A stretch of 64,000 nucleotides of DNA from Pelomonas cellulosilytica. Its GTDB lineage: Bacteria; Pseudomonadota; Gammaproteobacteria; Burkholderiales; Burkholderiaceae_C. The stretch is from the NCBI RefSeq assembly GCF_021353265.1, contig NZ_JAJTWU010000001.1:186001-250000 (forward strand). The letters run 5' to 3'. This document shows, piece after piece, positions 52,558-61,047 of this stretch. The position numbers and the translations under genes are program-made. Within the stretch, counting starts at the first letter, position 1. Every line of letters begins with the position of its first letter. Below the pieces are notes generated by a model. It saw only the letters and a list, made by a program, of their open reading frames with translations. It had not been told where the DNA came from and made no database searches.

Positions 52558-54445
52558 TTCCCTCGAACTGCGTGAGCAGCTGGCGCAGAAGAACCAGCAG
52601 CTGCAGGATATCGCCGCCCAGCTCAAGTCCGAGCTGTTCGGCATCGACACCCTCATCGACCGCATCATTGATGCGGTGCGCGCCTGGTACGTACTGCCCG
52701 GGCTCGTGACACGGCCCGTCATCGTCTGCCTGTGGGGGTTGACTGGCACCGGCAAGACGCAGCTAGTTCGGCGGCTCGCGCAGCTGATGGGTTTCTACGA
52801 CCGGTTCGTGGAAGTGCAGATGGATGGCTTCTCCAACGGTGCGGGTTGGCGCGGTGCGCAGAGCATCTCGGGCATGCTGTCGCAATCGGGCGTGCGCGAG
52901 GGCGAGCCCGGCATCCTTGCACTCGACGAGTTCCAGCGCTTTCGCACCATTGATGTGAAGCGCAGCGAGCTGCGCGTAGAGCGCTACCAGGACGTGTGGG
53001 CGCTGCTGTCCGACGGCCGCCTGCCGCCGGCGCTGTCGCTGCTGGCGGACATCGAGTCGTCACTGGCCGAGGCCGCGTTCGATGCCGAGCGGGCTGACGC
53101 CGCTGACGCCAAGCTGCGCTTCAAGCTGCGGCCGTGGGAAGCGCAGGAGCTGCAGCGCAACCTCAAGCTCGACGAGCCGCTGATGGAGATCATGGCCTGG
53201 ACGCCCGAGCAGATCCGCCAGCGCCTGCAGGACTTTCGCGAGGGTGGTCAGCAGCAGTGGGAGACCGACTACAGCCGGTTGCTCGTGTTCGTCTGCGGCA
53301 ACCTCGACGAGATGTACGAAGACCTCGCCACCAGCGTGGACGACTGCGACAGCGATGCCGACACTTTCCACGCGCTGACGGCGAGGCTGAGCGTCATCGA
53401 CGTCAAACAGGCGCTGAACAAGCGCTTCAAGCCCGAGCAAGTGGCGCGGCTGGGCAACGAGCATGTCATCTACCCGTCGTTGTCGCGCCGTGCGTACGAA
53501 CAGCTCATCGAGCAGGGCTGCGAGCGCTATGCCCGCGAAATCGGTGAGCGCTGCGGCCTCCGGTTCGAGCTGCAGGTCAGCGTGCGCGAGCAGATCTACG
53601 CGAACGGCGTGTTCCCCGCACAGGGCACGCGTCCGCTGTTCTCGTCGTTGCACGCCATCCTCGGCGCAGGACTGGCGAAGGCGGCGTTGTGGGCGCTGGA
53701 GCGCGGCGCCGACGCGGGCGATGCGGTGGGCATGACGGCGGACGGCCGCAGCCTCGTCGTGCACTGGCGCGGCCAGTCGCACAGCATTGCTGCGCCGTTC
53801 GACATCACGCGGCTGCGCCAGCGCAACAACGCCGACTTCCGAGCACTGCTGGCCGTGCATGAGGCCGGTCACGGGCTGGTTCACGCGCTGCTGTTCGGCC
53901 GCGCGCCGACGGAGATCAAGATCCACGTGGCGAGCTTCGAAGGTGGCTACAACGCCTACACGACGCGCAAGGTCTGGTCGCGCCAGAACCTGCTGGACTC
54001 CGTCTGCACCAGCCTCGCCGGCCGTGCCGCCGAGCTGCTGGTGTTCGGCGCCGACATGAGCTCCAGCGGTGCTGAGAGCGACCTGCGCAAGGCCACCGAG
54101 ACGGTCGCGCGCATGCTGCGCCACCTCGGTCACGGCGAGCGCATCGGCCGCAGCGACGTGTCTGCCGACAGCGACGACAACGTCTGCACCGACGTGGAGG
54201 CCAGCAACGCGCCGATCGAGGCGCTGCTGCAGGACGAGCACGCGCGTGCCTCGCGCCTGCTTCTGGCGCACCGGGAGGCGCTGCTTGCGCTGGTGGACGA
54301 GCTGATAGCGCAGGGCCAGGTCACGCCGACGCGCTTCGTCGCGGTGACGGGGCTGTCGCTGGGACGGCCCGAGGAGGCGCTGGACCCGTATGCGCAGCGG
54401 CTGGCTGAGTTCCGCGTCGAGCGCTGCGCCTTGCTGAGGGCTTAG
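52550..54445 (+). CDS. Soluble AAA+ ATPase fused to an M41 (FtsH-type) zinc peptidase
   Basis: A 631-residue protein without signal peptide or transmembrane helix. An N-terminal helix (1-30) leads to an AAA+ module: Walker A GLTGTGKT (63-70), Walker B ILALDEF (D126, E127), sensor-1 N251 in VFVCGNLD, an arginine-finger-like RFKPEQVARLGN (292-303) and sensor-2 GTRPLFSSL (359-367). The last three look like Clp/HslU-type (D2) modules, not FtsH. A long insert (about 135-240) separates Walker B and sensor-1. The C-terminal domain (430-631) is M41: HEAGH (H437, E438, H441), GRAAELLVFGAD, and the third ligand D511 in ESDLRKAT. It is expected to be an ATP-driven cytosolic protease. The substrate is unknown. 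Confidence 0.85.
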   Translation: MNDSLELREQLAQKNQQLQDIAAQLKSELFGIDTLIDRIIDAVRAWYVLPGLVTRPVIVCLWGLTGTGKTQLVRRLAQLMGFYDRFVEVQMDGFSNGAGWRGAQSISGMLSQSGVREGEPGILALDEFQRFRTIDVKRSELRVERYQDVWALLSDGRLPPALSLLADIESSLAEAAFDAERADAADAKLRFKLRPWEAQELQRNLKLDEPLMEIMAWTPEQIRQRLQDFREGGQQQWETDYSRLLVFVCGNLDEMYEDLATSVDDCDSDADTFHALTARLSVIDVKQALNKRFKPEQVARLGNEHVIYPSLSRRAYEQLIEQGCERYAREIGERCGLRFELQVSVREQIYANGVFPAQGTRPLFSSLHAILGAGLAKAALWALERGADAGDAVGMTADGRSLVVHWRGQSHSIAAPFDITRLRQRNNADFRALLAVHEAGHGLVHALLFGRAPTEIKIHVASFEGGYNAYTTRKVWSRQNLLDSVCTSLAGRAAELLVFGADMSSSGAESDLRKATETVARMLRHLGHGERIGRSDVSADSDDNVCTDVEASNAPIEALLQDEHARASRLLLAHREALLALVDELIAQGQVTPTRFVAVTGLSLGRPEEALDPYAQRLAEFRVERCALLRA

Positions 54446-55269
54446 CGCAGCGACGGGTGATGCCCGGCCTGCGCCAGATGGCTCACCAGCGGGAGCCCAG
54501 GCCCCCAGGCGTGGATGAGCCAGCCGGCCGGCTCCTGCGTGATCGCCAGCGGCGCATCGGTTCTCAGGTCCAGCGCGAGCTGGTGGGCCGTCGACGGTGC
54601 GGTGACGGCGGCGGCATGGGCGACTTGGCCCAACGTCAGCCGGTGCAGGTGGCCGCAGACGACGCGCTGCACCTGGCTGTGCCGGGCGATCAGCGCCTCG
54701 AAGCCGGCGAGGCCCCGCTGCAGCGACATCGTGTCCATGACCGCCAGACCGCTGGCGTGCGGCGGATGGTGCAGCGCCACCAGCGTGGGCACATCCGGCC
54801 GCTCGGACAGCAGCGCATCCGCCTGGGCCAGCCGGTCGTCGTCGAAGCCGCCTTCGGGCCGGCCGGTGACCAGGCTGTCCAGCGCGACCAGACGCAGAGG
54901 GCCGGGCAGGTCCAGCGCGTATTGGATCGCCTCGGTGCCCGGTTCGCCGCAGTGCACGTCGGGCAGGCCGGCAAACTTGGCCAGCAGCGGTTCGCGCGCA
55001 TCGTGGTTGCCGGGCAGCAGGGCCAGCGGCAGCTTGGCGTCCAGCAGCGGCGCCAGCAGTTCGCGCAGGTGGGCGTATTCCTCGGGATGGCCGCTGTCGA
55101 CGAGGTCGCCGCTGATGAGCACCGCGACGGGCCGGGGCTGGATCTGCAGCACGCGCTCAACGGCATGCCGCAGCGCTGCGGCCGTGTCGACGCAGCCGGA
55201 GATCAGCCGGCCCGGCCGCAGGATGTGCGTGTCGCTGAGCTGGACGAGCAGGTAGGGAGTGGCGTCCAC
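54442..55269 (-). CDS. CpdA-like cyclic nucleotide phosphodiesterase (metallophosphoesterase)
   Basis: A 275-residue class III cyclic-nucleotide phosphodiesterase-type metallophosphoesterase. Di-metal motifs: LVQLSDTHI (Asp, His), SGDLVDSG, LPGNHDAR, ALHHPPHASG and CGHLHR. CpdA enzymes hydrolyse 3',5'-cAMP, but related proteins act on other phosphodiesters, so the substrate is inferred. Its stop overlaps that of the convergent AAA+/M41 gene by 4 bp. It is followed upstream on the same strand by arginase, 7 bp away, so it ends the minus-strand operon. Confidence 0.87.
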   Translation of the reverse strand: MDATPYLLVQLSDTHILRPGRLISGCVDTAAALRHAVERVLQIQPRPVAVLISGDLVDSGHPEEYAHLRELLAPLLDAKLPLALLPGNHDAREPLLAKFAGLPDVHCGEPGTEAIQYALDLPGPLRLVALDSLVTGRPEGGFDDDRLAQADALLSERPDVPTLVALHHPPHASGLAVMDTMSLQRGLAGFEALIARHSQVQRVVCGHLHRLTLGQVAHAAAVTAPSTAHQLALDLRTDAPLAITQEPAGWLIHAWGPGLPLVSHLAQAGHHPSLR

Positions 55270-55276
55270 GGGCTTG

Positions 55277-56197
55277 TTACTTCCGCATCAGCGTCGACTT
55301 GCCGAACAGCGACTCGATGAGGTCCACCGCGACGAGAGCCGTCTGGTTGCGCACGTCCAGCGCCGGGTTCAGTTCCATGATGTCCAGCGACGCGAGCCGG
55401 CCGGTGTCGTGGATCATCTCCATGCACAAGTGAGCCTCGCGGTAGGTCGGGCCGCCGCCGACTGTCGTGCCCACGCCGGGCGCCATGACGGGGTCGAGGA
55501 AGTCGACGTCGAAGCTGACGTGCAGATGGGTGTTGTCGTCCAGCGTCGCGAGCGCCAGCTCCATCGTGTGGCGCATGCCCATCTCGTCGATGAAGCGCAT
55601 GTCGAACACTTCGAGGTCGTGCTGGTGCACGAAGGCGCGCTCGCCCTCGTCGACGCTGCGGATGCCGATCTGGCGCACCCACTTCGTCTGGATGGCCGGC
55701 ACGTGGCCGCCGATCTCGACGAGATCCTTCGGGCCGAAGCCGCACAGGCACGCGACGGGCATGCCGTGGATGTTGCCGCTGGGCGTGAGCTCACTGGTGT
55801 TGAAGTCGGTGTGCGCGTCCAGCCACAGCACGCGCAGCTTCTTGCCGACGTCGCGGCAGTGATGTGCCACGGCGGCGATGGAGCCCAGGCCCAGGCAATG
55901 ATCGCCGCCAAGCAGCATGGGCATGCGACCGGTCTTCAGCTCGGCGTAGACGGCGTCGTGCACGATGCGGTTCCAGGCCACCACCTCGTCGTAGTGGCGA
56001 TAGCCCTCGACGGGCGGCTTCCAGGGGTTGGCCGGGCCGACGAGGTTGCCGCGGTCGACGACATCGACGTCACGTCGGATCAGCGCCTCGGCCAGGCCCG
56101 CCACGCGCAGGGCCTCCGGGCCCATGCTGGCGCCGCGGGCGCCGGCGCCGACGTCGGTTGGCGCGCCGATCAGGGAGACGTTGCGGAGTTTCATCAT
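55277..56197 (-). CDS. rocF: Arginase
   Basis: A 306-residue ureohydrolase with the dimanganese motifs GGDHCLGLGS, DAHTDFNT and SFDVDFLDP, and an SGNIHGMP block typical of arginase, which splits L-arginine to ornithine and urea. Agmatinase or formimidoylglutamase are alternatives by family, but the PTDVGAGARGASMGP start and the overall layout favour arginase. The hut locus is already complete through HutF/HutG, so a formiminoglutamase is not needed. The start ATG (56197) overlaps the LOG gene stop by ATGA; a second ATG follows directly. Confidence 0.87.
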   Translation of the reverse strand: MMKLRNVSLIGAPTDVGAGARGASMGPEALRVAGLAEALIRRDVDVVDRGNLVGPANPWKPPVEGYRHYDEVVAWNRIVHDAVYAELKTGRMPMLLGGDHCLGLGSIAAVAHHCRDVGKKLRVLWLDAHTDFNTSELTPSGNIHGMPVACLCGFGPKDLVEIGGHVPAIQTKWVRQIGIRSVDEGERAFVHQHDLEVFDMRFIDEMGMRHTMELALATLDDNTHLHVSFDVDFLDPVMAPGVGTTVGGGPTYREAHLCMEMIHDTGRLASLDIMELNPALDVRNQTALVAVDLIESLFGKSTLMRK

Positions 56198-57138
56198 GGG
56201 GCTGCCACGCTGGAGAGTTCGGGTTCGGCTTCGAGCAGGGCCCAGGCTTCCTCGGCCGTCTCGACGTAGTGGAAGAGCTTCTCGTCGCCGGGGCTGATCA
56301 TGCCCGTTTCGAGCAGCAGTTCGATGTTGAGCAGCCTGCTCCAGAAGTCGCGTCCGAACAGCAGGATGGGGCGGCGGCGGCTCTTGCCGGTCTGGATCAG
56401 TGTCAGCGTCTCGAACAGTTCGTCCAACGTGCCGTAGCCGCCGGGGAAGCAGACGAGGGCCAGCGCGCGCATCAGGAAGTGCATCTTGCGCAGGCCGAAG
56501 TAGTGGAAGCGGAAGCACAGCTCCGGCGTGATGTAGGGGTTGGGGTACTGCTCGTGCGGCAGCACGATGTTCAGGCCCACGCTTTTGCCACCCACCTCGT
56601 AGGCGCCGCGGTTGCCGGCTTCCATGATGCCGGGGCCGCCGCCCGTGGCGATGACGACCGGCCGGCCGCGCTGCGCGCATTCACTCGTGGCGATCTGGGC
56701 GAAGCGGCGGGCCTCCTCGTAGTAGCGGCTCATGGCCAGCTTGCTGCGGGCGATGCGCAGTTGTGCCTCGTCGCCGCTGGCCTCGGCGGCGGCCACCAGC
56801 GCGTGGGCCGCGTCGGCCGACAGGATGCGCGCGCTGCCGAAGATGACGATGGTGGAGGTGACGCCCTGCTCGTTCTGCACGACCTCGGGCTTCAGTAGCT
56901 CCAGCTGCATGCGCACGGGGCGCATGTCCTGGCGCAGCAGGAAGCTTTCGTCCTTGAAGGCCAGTTCATAGGCGCTGCCCGGGCCGTCGTAGTCGGGATG
57001 GGGCTGGAGGGTGCGGCACTCCTCCTTGGCGGTCGGGAAGTTGCGCGTCGGGACGTCGGTCGGCTTCATCAGTTCAGCGGTCGTGGGCAGCAGAGCGGGG
57101 ATTTTGTTCGTCGAATCGGTGCGGGCAGCGGACGTCAT
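56194..57138 (-). CDS. LOG-family (TIGR00730-type) Rossmann protein
   Basis: A 314-residue lysine-decarboxylase-like/LOG family protein. The signature PGGYGTLDE lies around residue 240, with ATGGGPGIMEAGNRGA (about 165-180) forming the nucleotide site. LOG enzymes cleave the ribose 5-phosphate from cytokinin-type or purine nucleoside monophosphates. It has an N-terminal extension of about 80 residues before the Rossmann core, as in the long LOG-like (PpnN-related or TIGR00730) forms. It overlaps the MoeB/ThiF-like gene and arginase by 4 bp each. Biological role is not certain. Confidence 0.83.
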   Translation of the reverse strand: MTSAARTDSTNKIPALLPTTAELMKPTDVPTRNFPTAKEECRTLQPHPDYDGPGSAYELAFKDESFLLRQDMRPVRMQLELLKPEVVQNEQGVTSTIVIFGSARILSADAAHALVAAAEASGDEAQLRIARSKLAMSRYYEEARRFAQIATSECAQRGRPVVIATGGGPGIMEAGNRGAYEVGGKSVGLNIVLPHEQYPNPYITPELCFRFHYFGLRKMHFLMRALALVCFPGGYGTLDELFETLTLIQTGKSRRRPILLFGRDFWSRLLNIELLLETGMISPGDEKLFHYVETAEEAWALLEAEPELSSVAAP

Positions 57139-57881
57139 CCACCGCAGACTGTGCAATCGGGATCACGATGCACGGCGATCTCGCTCCATTGCATGCGCCG
57201 TCCGTCCAGCATCAGCAGCCGCCCGGCCAGCGGTTCGCCGATGCCGGCCAGCAGCTTCAGCGCCTCTGCCGCCTGCAGGCTGCCGACGATGCCCACCAGC
57301 GGCGCGAACACCCCCATCGTCGCGCAGGCCACGTCCTCGAAGCCGGAATCCGGCGGGAACAGGCAGGCGTAGCAGGGCTGCGTGCGCGCGCGGCTGTCGT
57401 AGAGGCTGATCTGCCCGTCGAAGCCGATGGCCGCGCCGGACACGAGCGGCTTGCCGTGGCGCACGCAGGCGGCGTTGACGAGGTGGCGGGTGGCGAAGTT
57501 GTCCGTGCAGTCGATGACGACGTCGGCGTGCGGCACCTCGGCTTCCAGCAACGGGGCGTCGGCCTTGCGGGCGAGCGCGCGGACCTGCACGCCCGGATTC
57601 AGCGCGGTCATGCGCGCCGCGGCAGACTCGACCTTGGGTCGCTCCAGGCTGTGCATGTCGTGCGCGATCTGGCGCTGCAGGTTGGTCAGCGATACGGTGT
57701 CGTGGTCCACCAGCGTGATGCGGCCGACGCCCGCCGAGGCGAGGTAGAGCGCCACGGGCGAGCCCAGGCCGCCGGCGCCGATGACGAGGGAACGGGCCTC
57801 GAGCAGCCGCTGCTGGCCCTCGATGCCGATCTCGTCGAGCAGCAGGTGGCGCGAATAGCGCAACAGGTCGTCGTCGGTCAT
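57135..57881 (-). CDS. MoeB/ThiF-like adenylyltransferase
   Basis: A 248-residue E1-like enzyme of the HesA/MoeB/ThiF family. ATP-binding GAGGLGSPVALYLASAGVG (about 35-53), Asp-rich VDHDTVSLTNLQRQ, a zinc site CYAC...CTVC, and the CATMGVFAPLVG segment. It would adenylate the C-terminal glycine of a ubiquitin-like sulfur carrier (ThiS or MoaD) for thiamin or molybdopterin synthesis; the genuine partner is not in the window. The ATG (57881) is chosen; the longer frame enters the ctpA terminator. It starts the minus-strand run LOG/arginase/cpdA. Confidence 0.88.
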   Translation of the reverse strand: MTDDDLLRYSRHLLLDEIGIEGQQRLLEARSLVIGAGGLGSPVALYLASAGVGRITLVDHDTVSLTNLQRQIAHDMHSLERPKVESAAARMTALNPGVQVRALARKADAPLLEAEVPHADVVIDCTDNFATRHLVNAACVRHGKPLVSGAAIGFDGQISLYDSRARTQPCYACLFPPDSGFEDVACATMGVFAPLVGIVGSLQAAEALKLLAGIGEPLAGRLLMLDGRRMQWSEIAVHRDPDCTVCGG

Positions 57882-57932
57882 GTCGGCAGGATAGCGCCGC
57901 AGCGCTAGGCACCCGTCACCAGCGCTCATCGC

Positions 57933-57959
57933 AAAAAAACGGGCCTCCGAAGAGGCCCG
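57933..57959 (-). terminator. Rho-independent terminator of the ctpA-like gene
   Basis: Read on the minus strand, CGGGCCTC-TTCG-GAGGCCCG (57959 down to 57940) is followed by seven T residues (57939-57933). A perfect 8-bp stem with a stable UUCG tetraloop and a long U-run, about 27 bp after the protease stop. The best minus-strand terminator in the window. Confidence 0.95.
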
Positions 57960-57985
57960 CGTGCAAGCTGGTGTGCTGTTTCGAT

Positions 57986-59440
57986 TTATTCAGTCGTCTT
58001 GGCTTCCGCCTTGCGTTCCACGGCCTTGGCAGCCACTACCGGCTGGCCCTTGAGCTTGTTCAGCGCCTGGATCAGCGGGAAGTCTTCGGCCGAGCCGAAC
58101 TCGGGCAGCGGCTTCACTTCCTCGGCGCGCTTAGCGGCCAGCGCAGCTTCGGCCTTGGCGCGGGCCTCGCGGGCCGCCGCACGGGCTTCTTCGCTCTCCT
58201 CGGGGCCGTTGGCCAGGTGCTTCTCCAGGTCGGCTTCGCGGGTGCGCAGCGCGGCGAAGACGCTGCCTTCGGGTGTCTCGTCCAGCGCGATGTCCGGCAC
58301 GATGCCCTTGGCCTGGATGGAGCGGCCGCTCGGCGTGTAGTAGCGCGCCGTTGTGATCTTCAGCGCAGCGGAGCCGGGGCAGCTTTCCAGCGGGTAGTGG
58401 CCCGCTAGGCATTCGATGGTCTGCACCGAACCCTTGCCGAAGGTCTGCGCGCCCATGATGGTGGCGCGCTTGTGATCCTGCAGCGCGCCGGCCACGATCT
58501 CACTGGCCGAGGCCGAACCCTCGTTGACGAGCACGACCAGCGGCACACTCTTCAGAGCGGCCCGCAGCTTCTGCAGTGCGGCGGTGCCGGGCGTCGGCCG
58601 GAACTCGCCGGCTCGGATGCTTCCGTTGGACTGCGGCAGCTGGCCCTTGGTCGAGACGACTTCAACATCGTCCGGCAAGAAGGCCGACGAGATGGCCACG
58701 GCGCCGTCCAGGTAGCCACCCGGGTCGTAGCGCAGGTCCAGCACGAGGCCCTTGAGGTTGGGCTCCTGCTTGTAGATCTCTTCCAGCTTCTTGGCGAAGT
58801 CGTCGACCGTGCGCTCCTGGAACTGGCTCACGCGCAGCCAGGCGTAGCCGGGCTCCATGACCTTCGCACGCACGCTCTGCGTCTTGATCTCCTCGCGGGT
58901 GATCGTGACGGGGAACGAGCGGTTCTCGGATTTGCGGTAGATCGTCAGACTGACCTTGGTGTTCGGCTCGCCGCGCATCTTCTTGACGGCCTGGTCGATG
59001 GCCAGACCGCGCACGGCGGCGTCGTCGATGCGGCTGATCAGGTCGCCGCTCTTCAGGCCGGCACGGAAGGCGGGGGAGCCTTCGATGGGCGAGACGATCT
59101 TGACTAGGCCGTCTTCCATGCCGATCTCGATGCCCACGCCGACGAACTTGCCGGACGTGTTCTCGCGGAATTCCTTGAAATTCTGGTTGATCAGGAACTG
59201 GGAATGCGGATCGAGCCCGGACACCATGCCGGAGATCGCGTCGGTGATGAGCTTCTTCTCATCGACCGGCTCCACATAGTTCGACTTGACCATGCTGAAC
59301 ACCGCGGCGAGCTGCTGCATCTGTTCAAGCGGCAAGGGCGACAGGCTGCTGCGGGCATTGGCCTGGAGTTGCATCGTCGTCAGGGCGCCTGCCACGGCCC
59401 CGAGGGCGACCCAACCGGCAACTTTCAATTTGGAGCTCAT
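57986..59440 (-). CDS. ctpA: S41-family C-terminal processing peptidase
   Basis: A 484-residue Ctp serine protease. Signal/anchor helix (about 8-25, WVALGAVAGALTTMQL), a leader helical region with SMVKSNYVEPVDEKKLI, PDZ domain (about 95-175, GVGIEIGMEDGLVKIVSPI), and the S41 catalytic domain with Ser in VNEGSASASEIVAG and Lys in FGKGSVQT. The C-terminus is a charged alanine/lysine/glutamate tail. It processes periplasmic proteins. ATG 59440 is preferred because AAGGA lies 9 bp upstream; an ATG nine codons earlier lacks a good site. An inverted repeat CCTGTC/GACAGG (59468-59489) lies upstream. Confidence 0.9.
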   Translation of the reverse strand: MSSKLKVAGWVALGAVAGALTTMQLQANARSSLSPLPLEQMQQLAAVFSMVKSNYVEPVDEKKLITDAISGMVSGLDPHSQFLINQNFKEFRENTSGKFVGVGIEIGMEDGLVKIVSPIEGSPAFRAGLKSGDLISRIDDAAVRGLAIDQAVKKMRGEPNTKVSLTIYRKSENRSFPVTITREEIKTQSVRAKVMEPGYAWLRVSQFQERTVDDFAKKLEEIYKQEPNLKGLVLDLRYDPGGYLDGAVAISSAFLPDDVEVVSTKGQLPQSNGSIRAGEFRPTPGTAALQKLRAALKSVPLVVLVNEGSASASEIVAGALQDHKRATIMGAQTFGKGSVQTIECLAGHYPLESCPGSAALKITTARYYTPSGRSIQAKGIVPDIALDETPEGSVFAALRTREADLEKHLANGPEESEEARAAAREARAKAEAALAAKRAEEVKPLPEFGSAEDFPLIQALNKLKGQPVVAAKAVERKAEAKTTE

Positions 59441-59619
59441 CAGCGCGAGTCCTTTGCTCAACGTCATCCTGTCGAAACCGCTTGACAGGTGCCGTCAGTG
59501 TAGCCGGGGGGGCTTGACCACATGCCCGATTTACCCGACGGAAACCCTTCAATTCCATGGGGCAGTGACGGATTGCGCGGGCGTTACTGCTGCGTGTCAG
59601 ACCCCTGGCTGTTGCGCCG

Positions 59620-60969
59620 TCAGCAGCGCAGCTTCTGACCCGTCAGCGAACAGCTGACCAGCGGCTGGCCGAGCGTGTCGAAGGCCTGCAGCTGCCAGCC
59701 CTGCGGCGTGGCCGTCAGCAGCGTCAGGCCGAATTCGGTACGGCTCTGGAAAGTCTCGACGCGCACGCCGGCCAGCGGCTCCGTGCGCAGCGCAGCAGCG
59801 GCATCCAGCCGGCCCGAGGCCGCGGAGCCGCCGTTGCCGAAGACTAGGCTCGCGGGCTGGTTGGTCGCAAAGCCCTGCAGCTGAAGGATGTGCAGATGCC
59901 CATGCAACGTGGCTTGCACGCCGGGCGGAAACAGGCGGCCGGGGAATGCGTCCTGCAGCAGCGGCGTGAGGCCCGAACGCAGCGTGCCGGGCTTGCCGGT
60001 CCCACTCGGGTTGAAGGCCAGGCTCGGGTGATGGCTGACGAACAGGCTCTGGGCGCGCTGGCCGGCCAGCGCCGCGACGCGGTCCAACTGGGCCCGCCAG
60101 CGCTGCCAGTCGGCGGAGCCGCGCTCGGGAGCGGCCGTGCCGAGCTGGGAGGAGTCGAAGACGATGAGCTGACTGCGTGGGGACAGCGGCACGGCAAACG
60201 GTTCGGTGAAGTCGCCGTCACTCGTACCGCCGGCGGCCGGGGGCGCGTCGCAATGGCGGGCCGGGCCCGGTTCCGCATCGAGGTAGCGCAACCACCCGTC
60301 GCCGGCGCGCGTGCAGGACTCGTGATTGCCGCGCACGAAGACCCAGGGGGCGGCGGCCAGCAGCGGCTGCGCGGGGCGGAAGAAGTCGGCCTGCCAGCCT
60401 TCGTCGCCGTAGCCCCAGGCGCTGCCGGCGCAGCTTGTCATGCCAGGCGGGCAGGGGCTTTCGCGGTAGTGGTAGTCACCCACGTGGACGACGAGGTCAG
60501 GATTGAGCGCCAGGGCGCGGGCCAGCACGCGAGCGAACGGCCAGCGTGCTGGGTCGTTGCAGCCCTGGAAGTCGCGGTCTGCCGCTTTCAGCCGGCAGCC
60601 GGTGTCACCGATAACGACGATGCGGCGCAACTCGATGGAGGGCGCTTGCAGCGTGATGGCGCCGACCTGCAGGCTCGTAGCACCCTGCGGCCAGGGTGCC
60701 TCGCAGACCCGCAACCTGAAGCCGCCCGGGCCTACAACGGCGTCGGGTGCGGCCCGCTCCTGCATTGCGGAGAGGTCGCCCCCCCAGCGCAGCGCTGGGC
60801 AGGCGTCGTCGGTCAACGCTCGCACGGCCCAGCCGCCCCCCGAGACGGCCTGCACCCAGGCTTGCCGGAGCCCGAGAGGTGCCGGCGGGGCTACGTGAGG
60901 CGGTGGGGTGGCACAACCTGCCAGGACCAGCAAGGCGGCAAGAGCCAGGAAACGCGCGCAACGGATCAT
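59620..60969 (-). CDS. Metallophosphoesterase lipoprotein
   Basis: A 449-residue lipoprotein: signal peptide with lipobox LVLAGC (Cys19) and a calcineurin-like phosphoesterase domain with VVIGDTGC, HVGDYHYR, FVRGNHESC, VSHHPSLAF and LHGHLHI. The N-terminal 120 residues form a separate beta-rich domain. It probably acts on phosphate esters in the periplasm, but the substrate is unknown. Cysteines around the active site (GDTGCRL, RESPCPPGMTSC) may form disulfides. It is alone between ctpA and the divergent pectate lyase; no clear terminator follows. Confidence 0.85.
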   Translation of the reverse strand: MIRCARFLALAALLVLAGCATPPPHVAPPAPLGLRQAWVQAVSGGGWAVRALTDDACPALRWGGDLSAMQERAAPDAVVGPGGFRLRVCEAPWPQGATSLQVGAITLQAPSIELRRIVVIGDTGCRLKAADRDFQGCNDPARWPFARVLARALALNPDLVVHVGDYHYRESPCPPGMTSCAGSAWGYGDEGWQADFFRPAQPLLAAAPWVFVRGNHESCTRAGDGWLRYLDAEPGPARHCDAPPAAGGTSDGDFTEPFAVPLSPRSQLIVFDSSQLGTAAPERGSADWQRWRAQLDRVAALAGQRAQSLFVSHHPSLAFNPSGTGKPGTLRSGLTPLLQDAFPGRLFPPGVQATLHGHLHILQLQGFATNQPASLVFGNGGSAASGRLDAAAALRTEPLAGVRVETFQSRTEFGLTLLTATPQGWQLQAFDTLGQPLVSCSLTGQKLRC

Positions 60970-61047
60970 GTGTCAATCAAGTGATGAGCGGCGAGAGGTT
61001 AGCGCCCTCGGAGACCGGTTGCGGCCGCTAGATTTGCTTCACTCGTC

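Noticed and set aside
55277-56197. Formimidoylglutamase (hutG-type ureohydrolase) for histidine breakdown
   Set aside because: The hut locus already has hutF and the deformylase, 19 kb away, and the sequence has arginase-like features.
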